A stretch of 64,000 bases of DNA. It comes from a virus. Shown piece after piece: positions 16,294 to 24,480 of this stretch (within the stretch, counting starts at the first letter, position 1; every line of letters begins with the position of its first letter). The position numbers and the translations under genes are program-made. The notes below the pieces were generated by a model that did no database searches, was not told the origin of the DNA, and was given only the letters and a program-made list of their open reading frames with translations. Where the stretch lies: the IMG/VR virus record IMGVR_UViG_3300023184_000042, positions 1-64,000 of that record. One strand, given 5' to 3'.

Positions 16294-16787
16294 TACTGAA
16301 TAAAATCAACAGAATGACGCGGGAAAGGGTTGACGAAGTCAGGCCCTGTATTAGCAAAATATATATACAACTACACGTATATATGCTCGTACTCAATATA
16401 CAGATACTACATATACACTTGATACAGATAATACTCTATATACATGAACTACAGCAAAAGACATAGAAATTGATATAAATCACTCTATATTTAGTATTGA
16501 TTAATTTAAGAATCAGACTCGTATAGGAAAAGGCAATTACTAGATCCTTATTAGACACATCTAGCATATACGGTAATCTATATAGGTGACACGTAGACGG
16601 TTTTAAGGCTATTGAGAATAATGGTTCGCAGATAGATTTTTCTGTCGCGACAATCGAATTTTTATATAGCGGTTTTCTTTTACTTCGCTTCGCTCGTATA
16701 TATAGGTTCTTCATATATGTTTATCGCTCTTATATATAGATCTTTATATAACGAGCGTAAAATACTTTTAAAATTTCTTTCAAATGA
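16294..16787. other. non-coding AT-rich tract with TATATA/ATATAC runs
   Basis: About 490 bases without a credible gene. It holds a nested hairpin near 16323-16352 (GGG, TGAC-GAA-GTCA, CCC) and many ATATAC, TATATA and CGTATATATA elements. A minus-strand frame and a 50-codon plus frame cross it but look like repeat translation. Bounded by a terminator and by the 16788 promoter. A possible regulatory or origin-like region; nothing is proven. Confidence 0.4.
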
Positions 16788-16819
16788 TTTGGTACTTAGG
16801 TTTATTTACCTTATCTTTA
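16788..16819 (+). promoter_or_regulatory. Bacteroidota-type promoter
   Basis: TTTG, 20 bases, TATCTTTA, then TATATAGGAATTAG. Located 28 bases before the 16847 start. Confidence 0.8.
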
Positions 16820-16846
16820 TATATAGGAATTAGAAATAATATTATT

Positions 16847-17089
16847 ATGAAATTAGTAGACATTGATAGATTAGACGGTTCAAGTAAGGTTAATGATTTG
16901 CGTAACGCTATCGATCGTATATATAGTGATAATTACTCTTCCACTAATCGATCTCGATTAGTTAAGGTATCTGATTGTGGTGAGTATTGTTATACTGAGG
17001 AAGTTCCTTCAGAGTATAATCAGAGAGTCCCGAAACCAGGCCTCTCAAAACAACCTTCTTGGTTGGTATGGAATGGAATATTTTTTTAA
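16847..17089 (+). CDS. hypothetical protein (80 aa)
   Basis: The start at 16847 is preferred over an in-frame start 63 bases upstream because the latter lies within the promoter. It reads MKLVDIDRLDGSSKVNDLRN and is polar, with two nearby cysteines (DCGEYC). No family recognised. Single-gene unit before the MoxR promoter. Confidence 0.6.
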   Translation: MKLVDIDRLDGSSKVNDLRNAIDRIYSDNYSSTNRSRLVKVSDCGEYCYTEEVPSEYNQRVPKPGLSKQPSWLVWNGIFF

Positions 17090-17106
17090 AAATAGTTTGA
17101 AAAAGA

Positions 17107-17138
17107 TTAGGATTGTAGGATTCTTTTCATTATCTTTA
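17107..17138 (+). promoter_or_regulatory. Bacteroidota-type promoter
   Basis: TTAG, 20 bases, TATCTTTA, followed by the conserved leader TGTATAGAAATTAA. It precedes the MoxR-like gene. Confidence 0.85.
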
Positions 17139-17162
17139 TGTATAGAAATTAATTAATAATAA

Positions 17163-18344
17163 ATGACAAATTTTATGAAAGCAGTTGTAACTCAGGAAGG
17201 TAGATTTTTAGTAGCTAGGTTGGCAGATGGATCGGATGTATCCAATCAAATTGATAGAGATATCAGAAGAAAGGCAGTTGAATTAGGTGTCGAGTGTATA
17301 TATACCGATGGCGAATGGTCTGTGCCTGGATACTCTAAACCGGCAGGTGGTTTTAGTTTTGCTAGAGCAACAATGCCAGAGCCAGAGATTATTGAGATTG
17401 TTGAACCTGACGCGGGTCATAAGGAAGTAACCGACTTCATCCATAAGTCTGTGGGTCTTAAGCCTCAGTCTTTGATTATGAATGATTTGAAGTGGAAGTA
17501 TTTAGTTCGCTCCGCTATGCGTGGAAGAAATATTATGATGACGGGTCCTGCAGGTACTGGTAAAACCATAGCTGCTAAGGAGTTAGTGAAGGCGTTAGAG
17601 CGTCCAGACTTTTATTTTAATTTAGGTGCCACGCAAGATCCCCGAGCTACCTTAATTGGTAATACTCACTTCTCCAAAGAAGATGGAACTTATTTTGCGG
17701 AATCGTTGTTCGTTAAAGCGATCCAAACCGAAAATGCCGTTATACTTTTAGATGAGTTGTCGAGAGCGCATCCAGAGGCTTGGAATATCTTAATGACTGT
17801 ATTGGATTTGAACCAAAGGTATTTAAGATTAGATGAGAAAGATGGTGCTCCGACTATTAAGGTTGCTCCAGGTGTATCCTTTATAGCGACTGCGAATATT
17901 GGTAATGAGTATACTTCCACTCGTATTATGGACCGTGCCCTTCAGGATCGTTTCATTACCATAGAGATGGACCAGTTAGATGAGATTACAGAGTTTGAGT
18001 TATTGAAGATGAAATATCCTTTAGCACACCAGCCATCACTTCAGGCTGTGGCAGAGATAGCTTCAACCACTCGTAAAGATATGAAGTCAGCCTCACCGAA
18101 GTTATCTAGTTGTTTATCAACCAGAGCATGTGTTGAGATCGCTTCACTTATATTTGATGGCTTTTCATTGACAGAAGCCGCAGAGGTTGCTATTTATCCT
18201 TTCTTCTCTGAAGACGGTGGTGTGGACTCTGAAAGAACCTATGTGAAGCAGATAGTTCAAAAGTATTGTGTAAACCCTGAGACAGAAGGGGAAGATTTAT
18301 TTGGAGCGGATGATGTCGCTAAAGACGCCTCAATGCCGTTCTAA
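17163..18344 (+). CDS. MoxR-type AAA+ ATPase
   Basis: AAA+ ATPase with Walker A GPAGTGKT (128-135), Walker B VILLDELSRAHPEAWN, sensor 1 FIATANIGNEYTSTR and an arginine-finger region DRALQDRF. The ELSRA and ATxN motifs place it with the MoxR/CbbQ/NorQ group, which act as chaperones that activate or insert cofactors into partner proteins, usually with a VWA protein. Residues 1-95 are an extra N-terminal domain. The VWA partner is the next gene. It may be started at the second methionine (17175), as MTNF-M leaves both options. A phage-encoded MoxR/VWA pair is uncommon. Confidence 0.85.
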   Translation: MTNFMKAVVTQEGRFLVARLADGSDVSNQIDRDIRRKAVELGVECIYTDGEWSVPGYSKPAGGFSFARATMPEPEIIEIVEPDAGHKEVTDFIHKSVGLKPQSLIMNDLKWKYLVRSAMRGRNIMMTGPAGTGKTIAAKELVKALERPDFYFNLGATQDPRATLIGNTHFSKEDGTYFAESLFVKAIQTENAVILLDELSRAHPEAWNILMTVLDLNQRYLRLDEKDGAPTIKVAPGVSFIATANIGNEYTSTRIMDRALQDRFITIEMDQLDEITEFELLKMKYPLAHQPSLQAVAEIASTTRKDMKSASPKLSSCLSTRACVEIASLIFDGFSLTEAAEVAIYPFFSEDGGVDSERTYVKQIVQKYCVNPETEGEDLFGADDVAKDASMPF

Positions 18345-18370
18345 TTATTTGTTAGTTTCTATCCGAAGAG

Positions 18371-18393
18371 TGGGGCCTGTCAGCCCCATTTTT
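18371..18393 (+). terminator. rho-independent terminator
   Basis: TGGGGC / GCCCCA stem with a 6-base loop, followed by TTTTT, lies between the MoxR and VWA genes. The pair is therefore not a simple bicistron; the VWA gene has its own promoter. Confidence 0.8.
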
Positions 18394-18416
18394 CATGTAA
18401 AATAATCACGAAATGA

Positions 18417-18448
18417 TTAGGATCTTATTGAAATTCACCTTATCTTTA
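18417..18448 (+). promoter_or_regulatory. Bacteroidota-type promoter
   Basis: TTAG, 20 bases, TATCTTTA with leader TGTATAGAAATTAA; starts the VWA gene. Confidence 0.85.
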
Positions 18449-18474
18449 TGTATAGAAATTAAATAATAGACAAT

Positions 18475-20655
18475 ATGGCAAAAAGCAGATTTTCGACGAA
18501 AGGTTTAGTAAGCAAGTATAGTAGATGGGACTCGAGATCATTCCGTACCGGATATAAGAGTACCAATACTTTATATGGTAACTCGTCATTCTGGATGGAT
18601 GATGAATTCCTTACTGATAAGCGTGAGGCGGGGCAGAGAGTAGATTATGTTAAGCTAGCTGGATATAAAAGAGCTATTGCGAACTTCGTAAGAATTGTAA
18701 CCAATAAAGATAATATTCCAGTAGTATTCTCTTCGGGTCAGGATTCCTATACCGATGGTCAAAAAGTAGTTATCTCAGCTAAATTAGATGAGAAGGTGTT
18801 TGACTCGACTGTGGGTCTTGCACTCCATGAAGGGTCTCATATTGCCTTAACCAACTTCAATGTATTGAGTAACCAATTAGGTTATGGATCGACAGAGACC
18901 GATAGATTGGTTCAATGGCATAAAGAAACCTTCGATGAGAATATAAATGCTAGCTCAATCGCTCCTAAGGTTAAGGATTTAGTAAACATCATTGAGGATA
19001 GACGTATAGATAGATTCGTATTTAACTCGGCTCCAGGTTACCAAGGTTATTATTTGGCAATGTATGATAAGTACTTCAACTCAAAGGACATTGACAAAGC
19101 TTTGTTATATGGATTGAAAGCAGAGTCTACCTGGGATGATTATATATTCCATGTATGTAATTTTGCTAACCCAAATAGAAAGTTAGATACTCTTCCTTCC
19201 TTAAGAGCCATATGGGACAAGATTAATATTGCCAATATCTCGAGACTTAAGACTACCGATGAGGTTTATGAAGTAGCCGTTGAGGTTTATAAGATGATAA
19301 TGGAAGCAATCGGTGGAATGGAAGCCAATGAAGAAAAGTCTAAAGACGGTCAAGGTAAAGGTAATAATAGCCCAGACTCAATAGAAGGAGAGCCAGGAGA
19401 GGGTGAAGGAGAAGGAGACGGAGAGAGCGATCCTAATATGGACCAAGGTACTCCCGGGAACGGTGAGCCGAAAGACGGTAAGCCTGGAGATGTTAAAGGT
19501 GATCAATCAGGAACTCCTAGACAGCCAATGACAGATAAAGAGAAAGCAGATCTTGAGAAAGTTAAAAGAACTCTAGGTAAAGCCATTGCAGCTCAGAAAG
19601 AGTTTATTGCTGGTAAGATTAAGAAAGGTAGACTATCAAAGACAGACGCCGCTAAGATTAATGCAGCAGCTGAGTCTAATATGAGTTATGAAACCGTAGG
19701 TGGTGACATTCATAATAATACGGGAAACAAGTTATCACAGAAGACTACTCGTTGTATGGTTATCAAAGGTATGAATGCCAAAGTGATTGCAACCGGAATG
19801 TTAAATAACCATTTTAGTACTTATAAGACTCCAGAAAGATTTACTGGAGACAATGACTTTGTTAATCAAGGTATGGTTCTTGGAACTCTATTAGGTAAAA
19901 AACTTAAGACTCGAGATGAAGAAAGATCTCTTAAGACAACGAGAATGGAAACCGGTAGAATGGATAGAAGAATGATTGCGGAGCTAGGTTTCGGTAACGA
20001 TAGAGTATTTTCTCAAACTCATCATTATACAGTGACTCCAGCATTGGTTCACATTAGTATAGATGCCTCGGGATCAATGGGAGGAAGAAAATGGAAGTCA
20101 GCCTTAAAGACTGCAATAGCAATTGCCAAGGCAGCGTCAATGACTTCTTCACTTCATTGTATTATTTCCTTAAGGGGCTGTTTCCAATCAGGAGGTTATT
20201 CAACCGAAGCTCCTTTAATGTGGGAGATATATGATTCTAGAAAAGACAAATTGCAAGCTTTAAAGAACAAATTTTATTCTTTAGATTGTAATGCATCGAC
20301 TCCAGAAGGTTTATGCTTCGAGGCTGTATTGAATGATGTGATTAAATCAGCTCAAGGTAAAGACATGTACTTCATTAATATATCCGATGGAGAGCCTGGA
20401 TACTCTGATCAAAATATCAATTATGGTGGAGACTATGCAGTACAGCACACTAAAATTCAAGTAGACAAAATGCGTAAGGCAGGAGTTAATGTATTATCTT
20501 ATTTCGTATCCGAAGGAAGTTCAGATTGGGGTATGTCTCGAGCTAAGTCCGCATTCGATACAATGTACGGGAAGGGCGCAGCCTATATAGACCAAAATAA
20601 CTTAAACGAGTTATCAAGAACTCTTAACCACTTATTTGAGCGTAAAGCAATATAA
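18475..20655 (+). CDS. VWA-domain protein with HExxH metallopeptidase-like motif (MoxR partner)
   Basis: Large 726-residue protein. Near the N-terminus, ALHEGSHIAL holds an HExxH zinc-binding motif (H118, E119, H122), and EDRRIDRF follows near residue 185. An acidic glycine-rich linker (about 290-345) leads to a C-terminal VWA domain with an intact MIDAS motif DASGSMG (D530, S532, S534) and a later ISDGEPG. This architecture matches cellular VWA proteins with a putative metallopeptidase domain that pair with MoxR ATPases. It probably binds metal and a client protein that the ATPase remodels; the client in phage infection is unknown. Confidence 0.82.
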   Translation: MAKSRFSTKGLVSKYSRWDSRSFRTGYKSTNTLYGNSSFWMDDEFLTDKREAGQRVDYVKLAGYKRAIANFVRIVTNKDNIPVVFSSGQDSYTDGQKVVISAKLDEKVFDSTVGLALHEGSHIALTNFNVLSNQLGYGSTETDRLVQWHKETFDENINASSIAPKVKDLVNIIEDRRIDRFVFNSAPGYQGYYLAMYDKYFNSKDIDKALLYGLKAESTWDDYIFHVCNFANPNRKLDTLPSLRAIWDKINIANISRLKTTDEVYEVAVEVYKMIMEAIGGMEANEEKSKDGQGKGNNSPDSIEGEPGEGEGEGDGESDPNMDQGTPGNGEPKDGKPGDVKGDQSGTPRQPMTDKEKADLEKVKRTLGKAIAAQKEFIAGKIKKGRLSKTDAAKINAAAESNMSYETVGGDIHNNTGNKLSQKTTRCMVIKGMNAKVIATGMLNNHFSTYKTPERFTGDNDFVNQGMVLGTLLGKKLKTRDEERSLKTTRMETGRMDRRMIAELGFGNDRVFSQTHHYTVTPALVHISIDASGSMGGRKWKSALKTAIAIAKAASMTSSLHCIISLRGCFQSGGYSTEAPLMWEIYDSRKDKLQALKNKFYSLDCNASTPEGLCFEAVLNDVIKSAQGKDMYFINISDGEPGYSDQNINYGGDYAVQHTKIQVDKMRKAGVNVLSYFVSEGSSDWGMSRAKSAFDTMYGKGAAYIDQNNLNELSRTLNHLFERKAI

Positions 20656-21008
20656 TAAGGGTAGAGTATATATAGAGCGATAGAATACCCTAGGGATCAG
20701 TTAATATATAACTCAAGAACCCTAGGGTTATCGTCTATAGAACCCTTAATATATAGAGTAGACTAAGGGTATTCCCTATATATAGACCTATGTATTAAGG
20801 GTAAACCCTGGTATAATTTCACTTAAAACAGAAGAAAAGATCGACCCGGAGGGGGCCTATATCACGTTTTTATTGAGGCAATAGTTTTTTTCATATAGAC
20901 CTTGGTTTGGATGGTTAAGGTACCCTTAATCCATTCCGCAGGCCGAAAGCCTGCTCCACAAAACAATTTACGCTCATAACGCAATAAACAAAATAAAATT
21001 AAATAACA
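20656..21008. repeat. non-coding tract with CCCTAGGG palindromes and TATATA repeats
   Basis: About 350 bases without a gene. It contains the palindromes CCCTAGGG (20688-20695) and AACCCTAGGGTT (20718-20729), several CCCTTAATATATAG/GGGTA elements in both orientations, and a GCAGGC-CGAAA-GCCTGC hairpin at 20938-20954. The density of dyads suggests protein binding, for instance an origin or operator. It follows the VWA gene and precedes a small gene without a recognisable promoter of the usual type. Confidence 0.5.
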
Positions 21009-21251
21009 ATGAAAAAACACATGAAGGCAGTTATTCGTCAAGCTGAAAAAGCAGGCGATTCGAAAATTACGGCACGGGTGCTAACGCACTTCAAAGATCA
21101 AGGCTTTGAGTTAGTACTTAAAAGTGACCTTAAAGCAATGGAAAAACTTAATAAATTATACAAGAGTCAAATCAACGATTTAGTCGACGTCAATTGGGAG
21201 ATTCAAATGCGGCTGTATGACGCCCAATTGACTCGAAAAGACCGGCCGTAA
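21009..21251 (+). CDS. hypothetical protein (80 aa)
   Basis: Basic N-terminus MKKHMKAVIRQAEKAGDSKI, then a helical body. Codon use is noticeably richer in G and C than that of neighbours (GGCACGGGTGC, CGGCCGT). No family recognised. Could bind nucleic acid, judging only by charge. Confidence 0.6.
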   Translation: MKKHMKAVIRQAEKAGDSKITARVLTHFKDQGFELVLKSDLKAMEKLNKLYKSQINDLVDVNWEIQMRLYDAQLTRKDRP

Positions 21252-21359
21252 ATGCTTCGAAACTGCAAAGCGCATATAAAGACCTTGCGGCCTAAAAAAT
21301 CGGCATTCTAATAGACCCAATTCCAGTAGTTTCCAGTAGGTAAAATTTCTTGAAAATGA

Positions 21360-21391
21360 TTAGGATCATACCAAATTTATTCATATCTTTA
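21360..21391 (+). promoter_or_regulatory. Bacteroidota-type promoter
   Basis: TTAG, 20 bases, TATCTTTA with leader TGTATAGAAATTAAAA; heads the unit of small genes from 21418 to 22845. Confidence 0.85.
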
Positions 21392-21417
21392 TGTATAGAA
21401 ATTAAAATGAATCAATT

Positions 21418-21579
21418 ATGAACCGAGTAAAAAAGACTTTTATTGTGCGAGTTATTAATCGAGATGGCTCAATTGTGCTAATACCATTTTCTTCAAAGAC
21501 CGCAGCTAGAGCTCAAGAGAAAAAAGAAATGAAAAAGCCAACCACGAGTTTTGTAGTTCTAACCGAAATTCTCTCTTAA
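21418..21579 (+). CDS. hypothetical protein (53 aa)
   Basis: Short gene placed 27 bases after a strong promoter. It reads MNRVKKTFIVRVINRDGSIV, then IPFSSKTAARAQEKKEMKKP, a basic strand-rich protein. No family recognised. An ATG 11 bases upstream is out of frame and stops after four codons. Confidence 0.6.
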   Translation: MNRVKKTFIVRVINRDGSIVLIPFSSKTAARAQEKKEMKKPTTSFVVLTEILS

Positions 21580-21580
21580 T

Positions 21581-21673
21581 ATGGAATTCTGGAAAGTATG
21601 GCTCATAGCCGCGCCGCTATGGCTAATAGCAATGAAGTTATATGATATTGAAAAACACTTAAAAAACAAATAA
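21581..21673 (+). CDS. tiny membrane protein (30 aa)
   Basis: Reads MEFWKVWLIAAPLWLIAMKL, then YDIEKHLKNK: a single transmembrane helix with a charged C-terminal tail. It starts one base after the previous stop and ends three bases before the next ATG. Function unknown. Confidence 0.55.
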   Translation: MEFWKVWLIAAPLWLIAMKLYDIEKHLKNK

Positions 21674-21676
21674 GAT

Positions 21677-22024
21677 ATGAAAGAATTTAAAGAAATGCAG
21701 GCTTTTAATAAGCAACAAAAGGAAGAAATGTTAAGAGTAGCAGTTAAAGCATTAGGAGTTCTTCCTGAAAATGTATCAATTAGTTGTTGGACTACAAGTT
21801 TAATAGTTTTAGAAGTAAATAAATCCTCAGCATTAAGACTATTAATAGTTGATAAAATTGTAAAAGAACCTTTGTTAAGAGTAGAGAAAGACGTCCAATT
21901 TTTAAATGCAGAACAAGAATCTCTTAAGAAGTTAGTAATGAAAAAGAAAGCTCACTACTCTTCAATAATTCTTCCACTTTATTTGAAGATGAAACAAGAG
22001 ATGGAACAATTTAAAAACAAATAA
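21677..22024 (+). CDS. hypothetical protein (115 aa)
   Basis: Soluble, with helices at both ends and a strand-rich middle (NVSISCWTTSLIVLEVNKSS). No known family or motif. Same short intergenic spacing (TAAGATATG) as its neighbours. Confidence 0.65.
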   Translation: MKEFKEMQAFNKQQKEEMLRVAVKALGVLPENVSISCWTTSLIVLEVNKSSALRLLIVDKIVKEPLLRVEKDVQFLNAEQESLKKLVMKKKAHYSSIILPLYLKMKQEMEQFKNK

Positions 22025-22027
22025 GAT

Positions 22028-22474
22028 ATGAAAAACATACACATCGTACCAACAGACAAACCAAGTAGGTTGATAATTTACTCAACTTTATTAAATGAGT
22101 TTAGATTGTTAGATGAACCATATGATGATTGGAAGCATAAACGAAACATCCACATCACTTCTGATGAAGAAATTAAAGAAGGAGATTGGTTTTTAACTGA
22201 TGACAAAAGAGTTGAAAAATGTGCTCCTGATTGGAGAGCAAGAGAATGGCATAAAAAAATCATTCTAACAACAGATGACCAACTTATCAAAGATGGTGTA
22301 CAAGCTATTGATGATGATTTTCTTAAATGGTTTGTTGAAAATCCAAATCATGAGAAAGTTGAGGTTGTTAAAGAACAATATTATCAATTTGTAGGGAATG
22401 CCAAATTACGACTTAAACCTAATTACAAAATCATAATCCAATGGAAACTAACTGCAAAGACTGTAATCGATTAA
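22028..22474 (+). CDS. hypothetical protein (148 aa)
   Basis: Starts MKNIHIVPTDKPSRLIIYST. Openings of this kind occur, to my recollection, in hypothetical proteins of other Bacteroidota phages, without assigned function. Acidic middle and strand-rich C-terminus (YKIIIQWKL). Overlaps the next gene by 34 bases, unusually long for this genome. Confidence 0.65.
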   Translation: MKNIHIVPTDKPSRLIIYSTLLNEFRLLDEPYDDWKHKRNIHITSDEEIKEGDWFLTDDKRVEKCAPDWRAREWHKKIILTTDDQLIKDGVQAIDDDFLKWFVENPNHEKVEVVKEQYYQFVGNAKLRLKPNYKIIIQWKLTAKTVID

Positions 22475-22845
22475 TAGATGAATGTACCTGTTTAGAAGAC
22501 ACAATCGACTTTCCTAAATACACTCGAGATCAAAAGCGCCGCGCTGTGCAAGAGATAGTTCGTCGTTTAAACGAATTCGATTCGACTTTGAAACTTGTTC
22601 GCCAATTCGACATCACTAAAGAAGACATACTCGAGTACACTGCGGCTCGATACGTTAATTCATCGAAATATACATTTGATCAAGCAGTTGAAGAAGCGAC
22701 TGAGCTTCGAACTCGCGCAATAGAAGCGGCTCGAGATCGTGAGGAGATGCTGAAAGAAGCTCATACGGCATCTGTAGCTAGATACATGAAGAGCGCAGGA
22801 ATGGTACCTCATTCGAGCATAAAATCATATACGGATTGGGCATAG
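22441..22845 (+). CDS. hypothetical protein with N-terminal cysteine cluster (134 aa)
   Basis: METNCKDCNRLIDECTC gives two CxxC-like pairs at the very N-terminus, a possible small zinc site, followed by a long charged helical region. Codon use is clearly more GC-rich and CGA/CGC-rich than adjacent genes (AAGCGCCGCGCTGTGC), hinting at recent acquisition. No family recognised. Confidence 0.65.
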   Translation: METNCKDCNRLIDECTCLEDTIDFPKYTRDQKRRAVQEIVRRLNEFDSTLKLVRQFDITKEDILEYTAARYVNSSKYTFDQAVEEATELRTRAIEAARDREEMLKEAHTASVARYMKSAGMVPHSSIKSYTDWA

Positions 22846-22921
22846 ATTTTGGATGTCTTAACCGCAGCGTTTACCGCACGAAATGCTGGAACGCCCGCCG
22901 CCAAAAATAATTGCCAAATGA

Positions 22922-22953
22922 TTAGGTTTGTATTGTTTTTATTCTTATCTTTA
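22922..22953 (+). promoter_or_regulatory. Bacteroidota-type promoter
   Basis: TTAG, 20 bases, TATCTTTA with the usual leader; precedes the 22980 gene. Confidence 0.85.
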
Positions 22954-22979
22954 TGTATAGAAATTAAAAAATAGACATT

Positions 22980-23399
22980 ATGAATTTAGTAAACCCGGAA
23001 TCGTTAGCTCAAGTATTGAAGTCGAAAAAGAGAAACAAAGGCGGTAATTTAACTGTAGTAAGTAAAGCAACCAAGAAAGAATTTACCTATAGAATTGCTA
23101 GAAGTGAGTTCAAAGATAAATGGTATACGCAGGTGTATGTGGAAACTCAATATTTGCAATTCAAGCATTTAGGTGTGTATAAAGAAGGAGGATTGTTTAA
23201 AGCGGGTCAGGCTGTTGTTACTCCTGCTGCATTAGGAGCTAGTTGGTTATTAAAGCATTGTGAAAATGGAAATCATACATTGGTAACTACTCAGGCTGAA
23301 ATTTATCACACTGGTAGTTGTTTGAAATGTGGTAAGGAATTAACCGACTCTGAATCTATTAAAGCTGGATTAGGGCCGATTTGTAGATCAATAAAATAA
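22980..23399 (+). CDS. DUF6011-like zinc-ribbon protein (139 aa)
   Basis: The C-terminal segment CLKCGKELTDSESIKAGLGP followed by ICRS has the C-x2-C ... G-x-G-P-x-C pattern of the DUF6011 zinc-ribbon, common in phage and plasmid proteins of unknown role. The N-terminal 90 residues form a strand-rich domain (FTYRIARSEFKDKWYTQVYV). Probably a nucleic-acid-associated protein by analogy; this is not demonstrable here. Confidence 0.72.
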   Translation: MNLVNPESLAQVLKSKKRNKGGNLTVVSKATKKEFTYRIARSEFKDKWYTQVYVETQYLQFKHLGVYKEGGLFKAGQAVVTPAALGASWLLKHCENGNHTLVTTQAEIYHTGSCLKCGKELTDSESIKAGLGPICRSIK

Positions 23400-23418
23400 T
23401 AAAAGATATGCCAAATGA

Positions 23419-23450
23419 TTTGGTTCTTACAGATATTTTACTTATCTTTA
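23419..23450 (+). promoter_or_regulatory. Bacteroidota-type promoter
   Basis: TTTG, 20 bases, TATCTTTA with leader TATATAGAAATT; heads the unit beginning at 23478. Confidence 0.85.
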
Positions 23451-23477
23451 TATATAGAAATTTAAAAATTGACAATT

Positions 23478-23609
23478 ATGAAAAATGTATTTAATGTGTT
23501 CCGTGAAACTTATGTAACGGATAAAAAAGAGTTTTTTGGTTCAATCGCGTTTATTATTATATGGGCTTCCATGTTGTATGCAGCGTTAATAATTGGAGGA
23601 GGTAAGTAA
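23478..23609 (+). CDS. small membrane protein (43 aa)
   Basis: Reads MKNVFNVFRETYVTDKKEFF, then GSIAFIIIWASMLYAALIIG and a short GGK end. One transmembrane helix at the C-terminus. First gene after a promoter; its last codons provide GGAGGAGG for the next gene. Function unknown. Confidence 0.6.
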   Translation: MKNVFNVFRETYVTDKKEFFGSIAFIIIWASMLYAALIIGGGK

Positions 23610-23610
23610 T

Positions 23611-23853
23611 ATGAAGAAGATGAATCACGTTGTAGACCGTAATTTAATTAAATGGGGGTCGTTTGGTAAGTATGGTAATGAGCCAATAAAGTATACTTTG
23701 ATTAGAGATCTTTCTGATTCTCACTTAATGAGAATTGTAGAATGGGTTAAAGACAATCCACATTATCATCCAGATATTTTGAGGTTGATGAAAGATGAAG
23801 TAAAATTTAGAATTAAGAATTTAATATTTGTTCCAGACTATGAAAACAATTAA
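23611..23853 (+). CDS. hypothetical protein (80 aa)
   Basis: The start at 23611 (MKKMNHVVDRNLIKWGSFGK) is preferred because GGAGGAGG lies a fitting distance upstream and the alternative TTG at 23593 would sit inside the previous gene. Soluble, with a helix-rich second half. No family recognised. Confidence 0.65.
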   Translation: MKKMNHVVDRNLIKWGSFGKYGNEPIKYTLIRDLSDSHLMRIVEWVKDNPHYHPDILRLMKDEVKFRIKNLIFVPDYENN

Positions 23854-24106
23854 GATGAATCCTTCTCAAGAGTTTATTGGGATGAAACTATTATCTGATA
23901 AGCCTGTAGAGGTGAATTTCAGAAAAGGCAAAAAGAACATTATAATCTGTAATGAGATTGAATGTACAAATGCTAATGCGACCGGTCGAAGGTTGACATT
24001 GACTTTCAAAGATAATAAAGGTACTGAGTTAGGTACCCGTCGAGTTTATTTTGAACATTTTGAAAAGATGGGTGATAGATTTGGTATTGACATTTATGAT
24101 AACTAA
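23840..24106 (+). CDS. hypothetical protein (88 aa)
   Basis: Starts at the ATG overlapping the end of the previous gene (MKTIKMNPSQEFIGMKLLSD); ATG at 23855 is an alternative. A strand-rich small domain (RKGKKNIIICNEIECTNANA). No known family. Confidence 0.6.
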   Translation: MKTIKMNPSQEFIGMKLLSDKPVEVNFRKGKKNIIICNEIECTNANATGRRLTLTFKDNKGTELGTRRVYFEHFEKMGDRFGIDIYDN

Positions 24107-24117
24107 ACCCTGAACCT

Positions 24118-24477
24118 ATGTTTAAAAAATTAAGAGCGAAGTTTGCATATAAGCCAGACTTTCAAGAAACGCAGTTTATTAACATTGTAGATACTTTACT
24201 TAAGCATCCAAAGACCTCGGTAGTCATGACTCCGTTATCTAATAAGTATTTTGTAATTAATGAGTCTAAACACTATTACATTAAATTGCAGAGTCCTAAT
24301 ATTCAGTTTACAAATTCTAAATTTTCGTTTGCAAAGTCACTTAATTTCAAAGCGTGTGATATCATTACTAAAATGATTCATGACGTAATAGAAAAAGATC
24401 GTCAGCAAATTGAGGATAGAATTTTCACTAACGAAAAATGTATGTTAGATAGTGTTATTAATAACTTAAACAAATAA
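24118..24477 (+). CDS. hypothetical protein (119 aa)
   Basis: Mixed alpha/beta soluble protein starting MFKKLRAKFAYKPDFQETQF with a long C-terminal helix (DIITKMIHDVIEKDRQQIED). No motif recognised. It lies 11 bases after the previous gene and 3 before the muramidase. Confidence 0.65.
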   Translation: MFKKLRAKFAYKPDFQETQFINIVDTLLKHPKTSVVMTPLSNKYFVINESKHYYIKLQSPNIQFTNSKFSFAKSLNFKACDIITKMIHDVIEKDRQQIEDRIFTNEKCMLDSVINNLNK

Positions 24478-24480
24478 ATT

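Noticed and set aside
16314-16466. 50-codon plus-strand frame (MTREREVDEV...)
   Set aside because: Mostly a translation of ATATAC repeats (I, L, H, Y, Q only); starts inside a hairpin.
16436-16714. 92-codon minus-strand frame in the non-coding tract
   Set aside because: Composition reflects TATATA repeats; no promoter or start context, and it crosses a promoter-proximal region.
20938-20954. Terminator hairpin GCAGGC/GCCTGC
   Set aside because: Good stem but no following T-tract, so not called a terminator.
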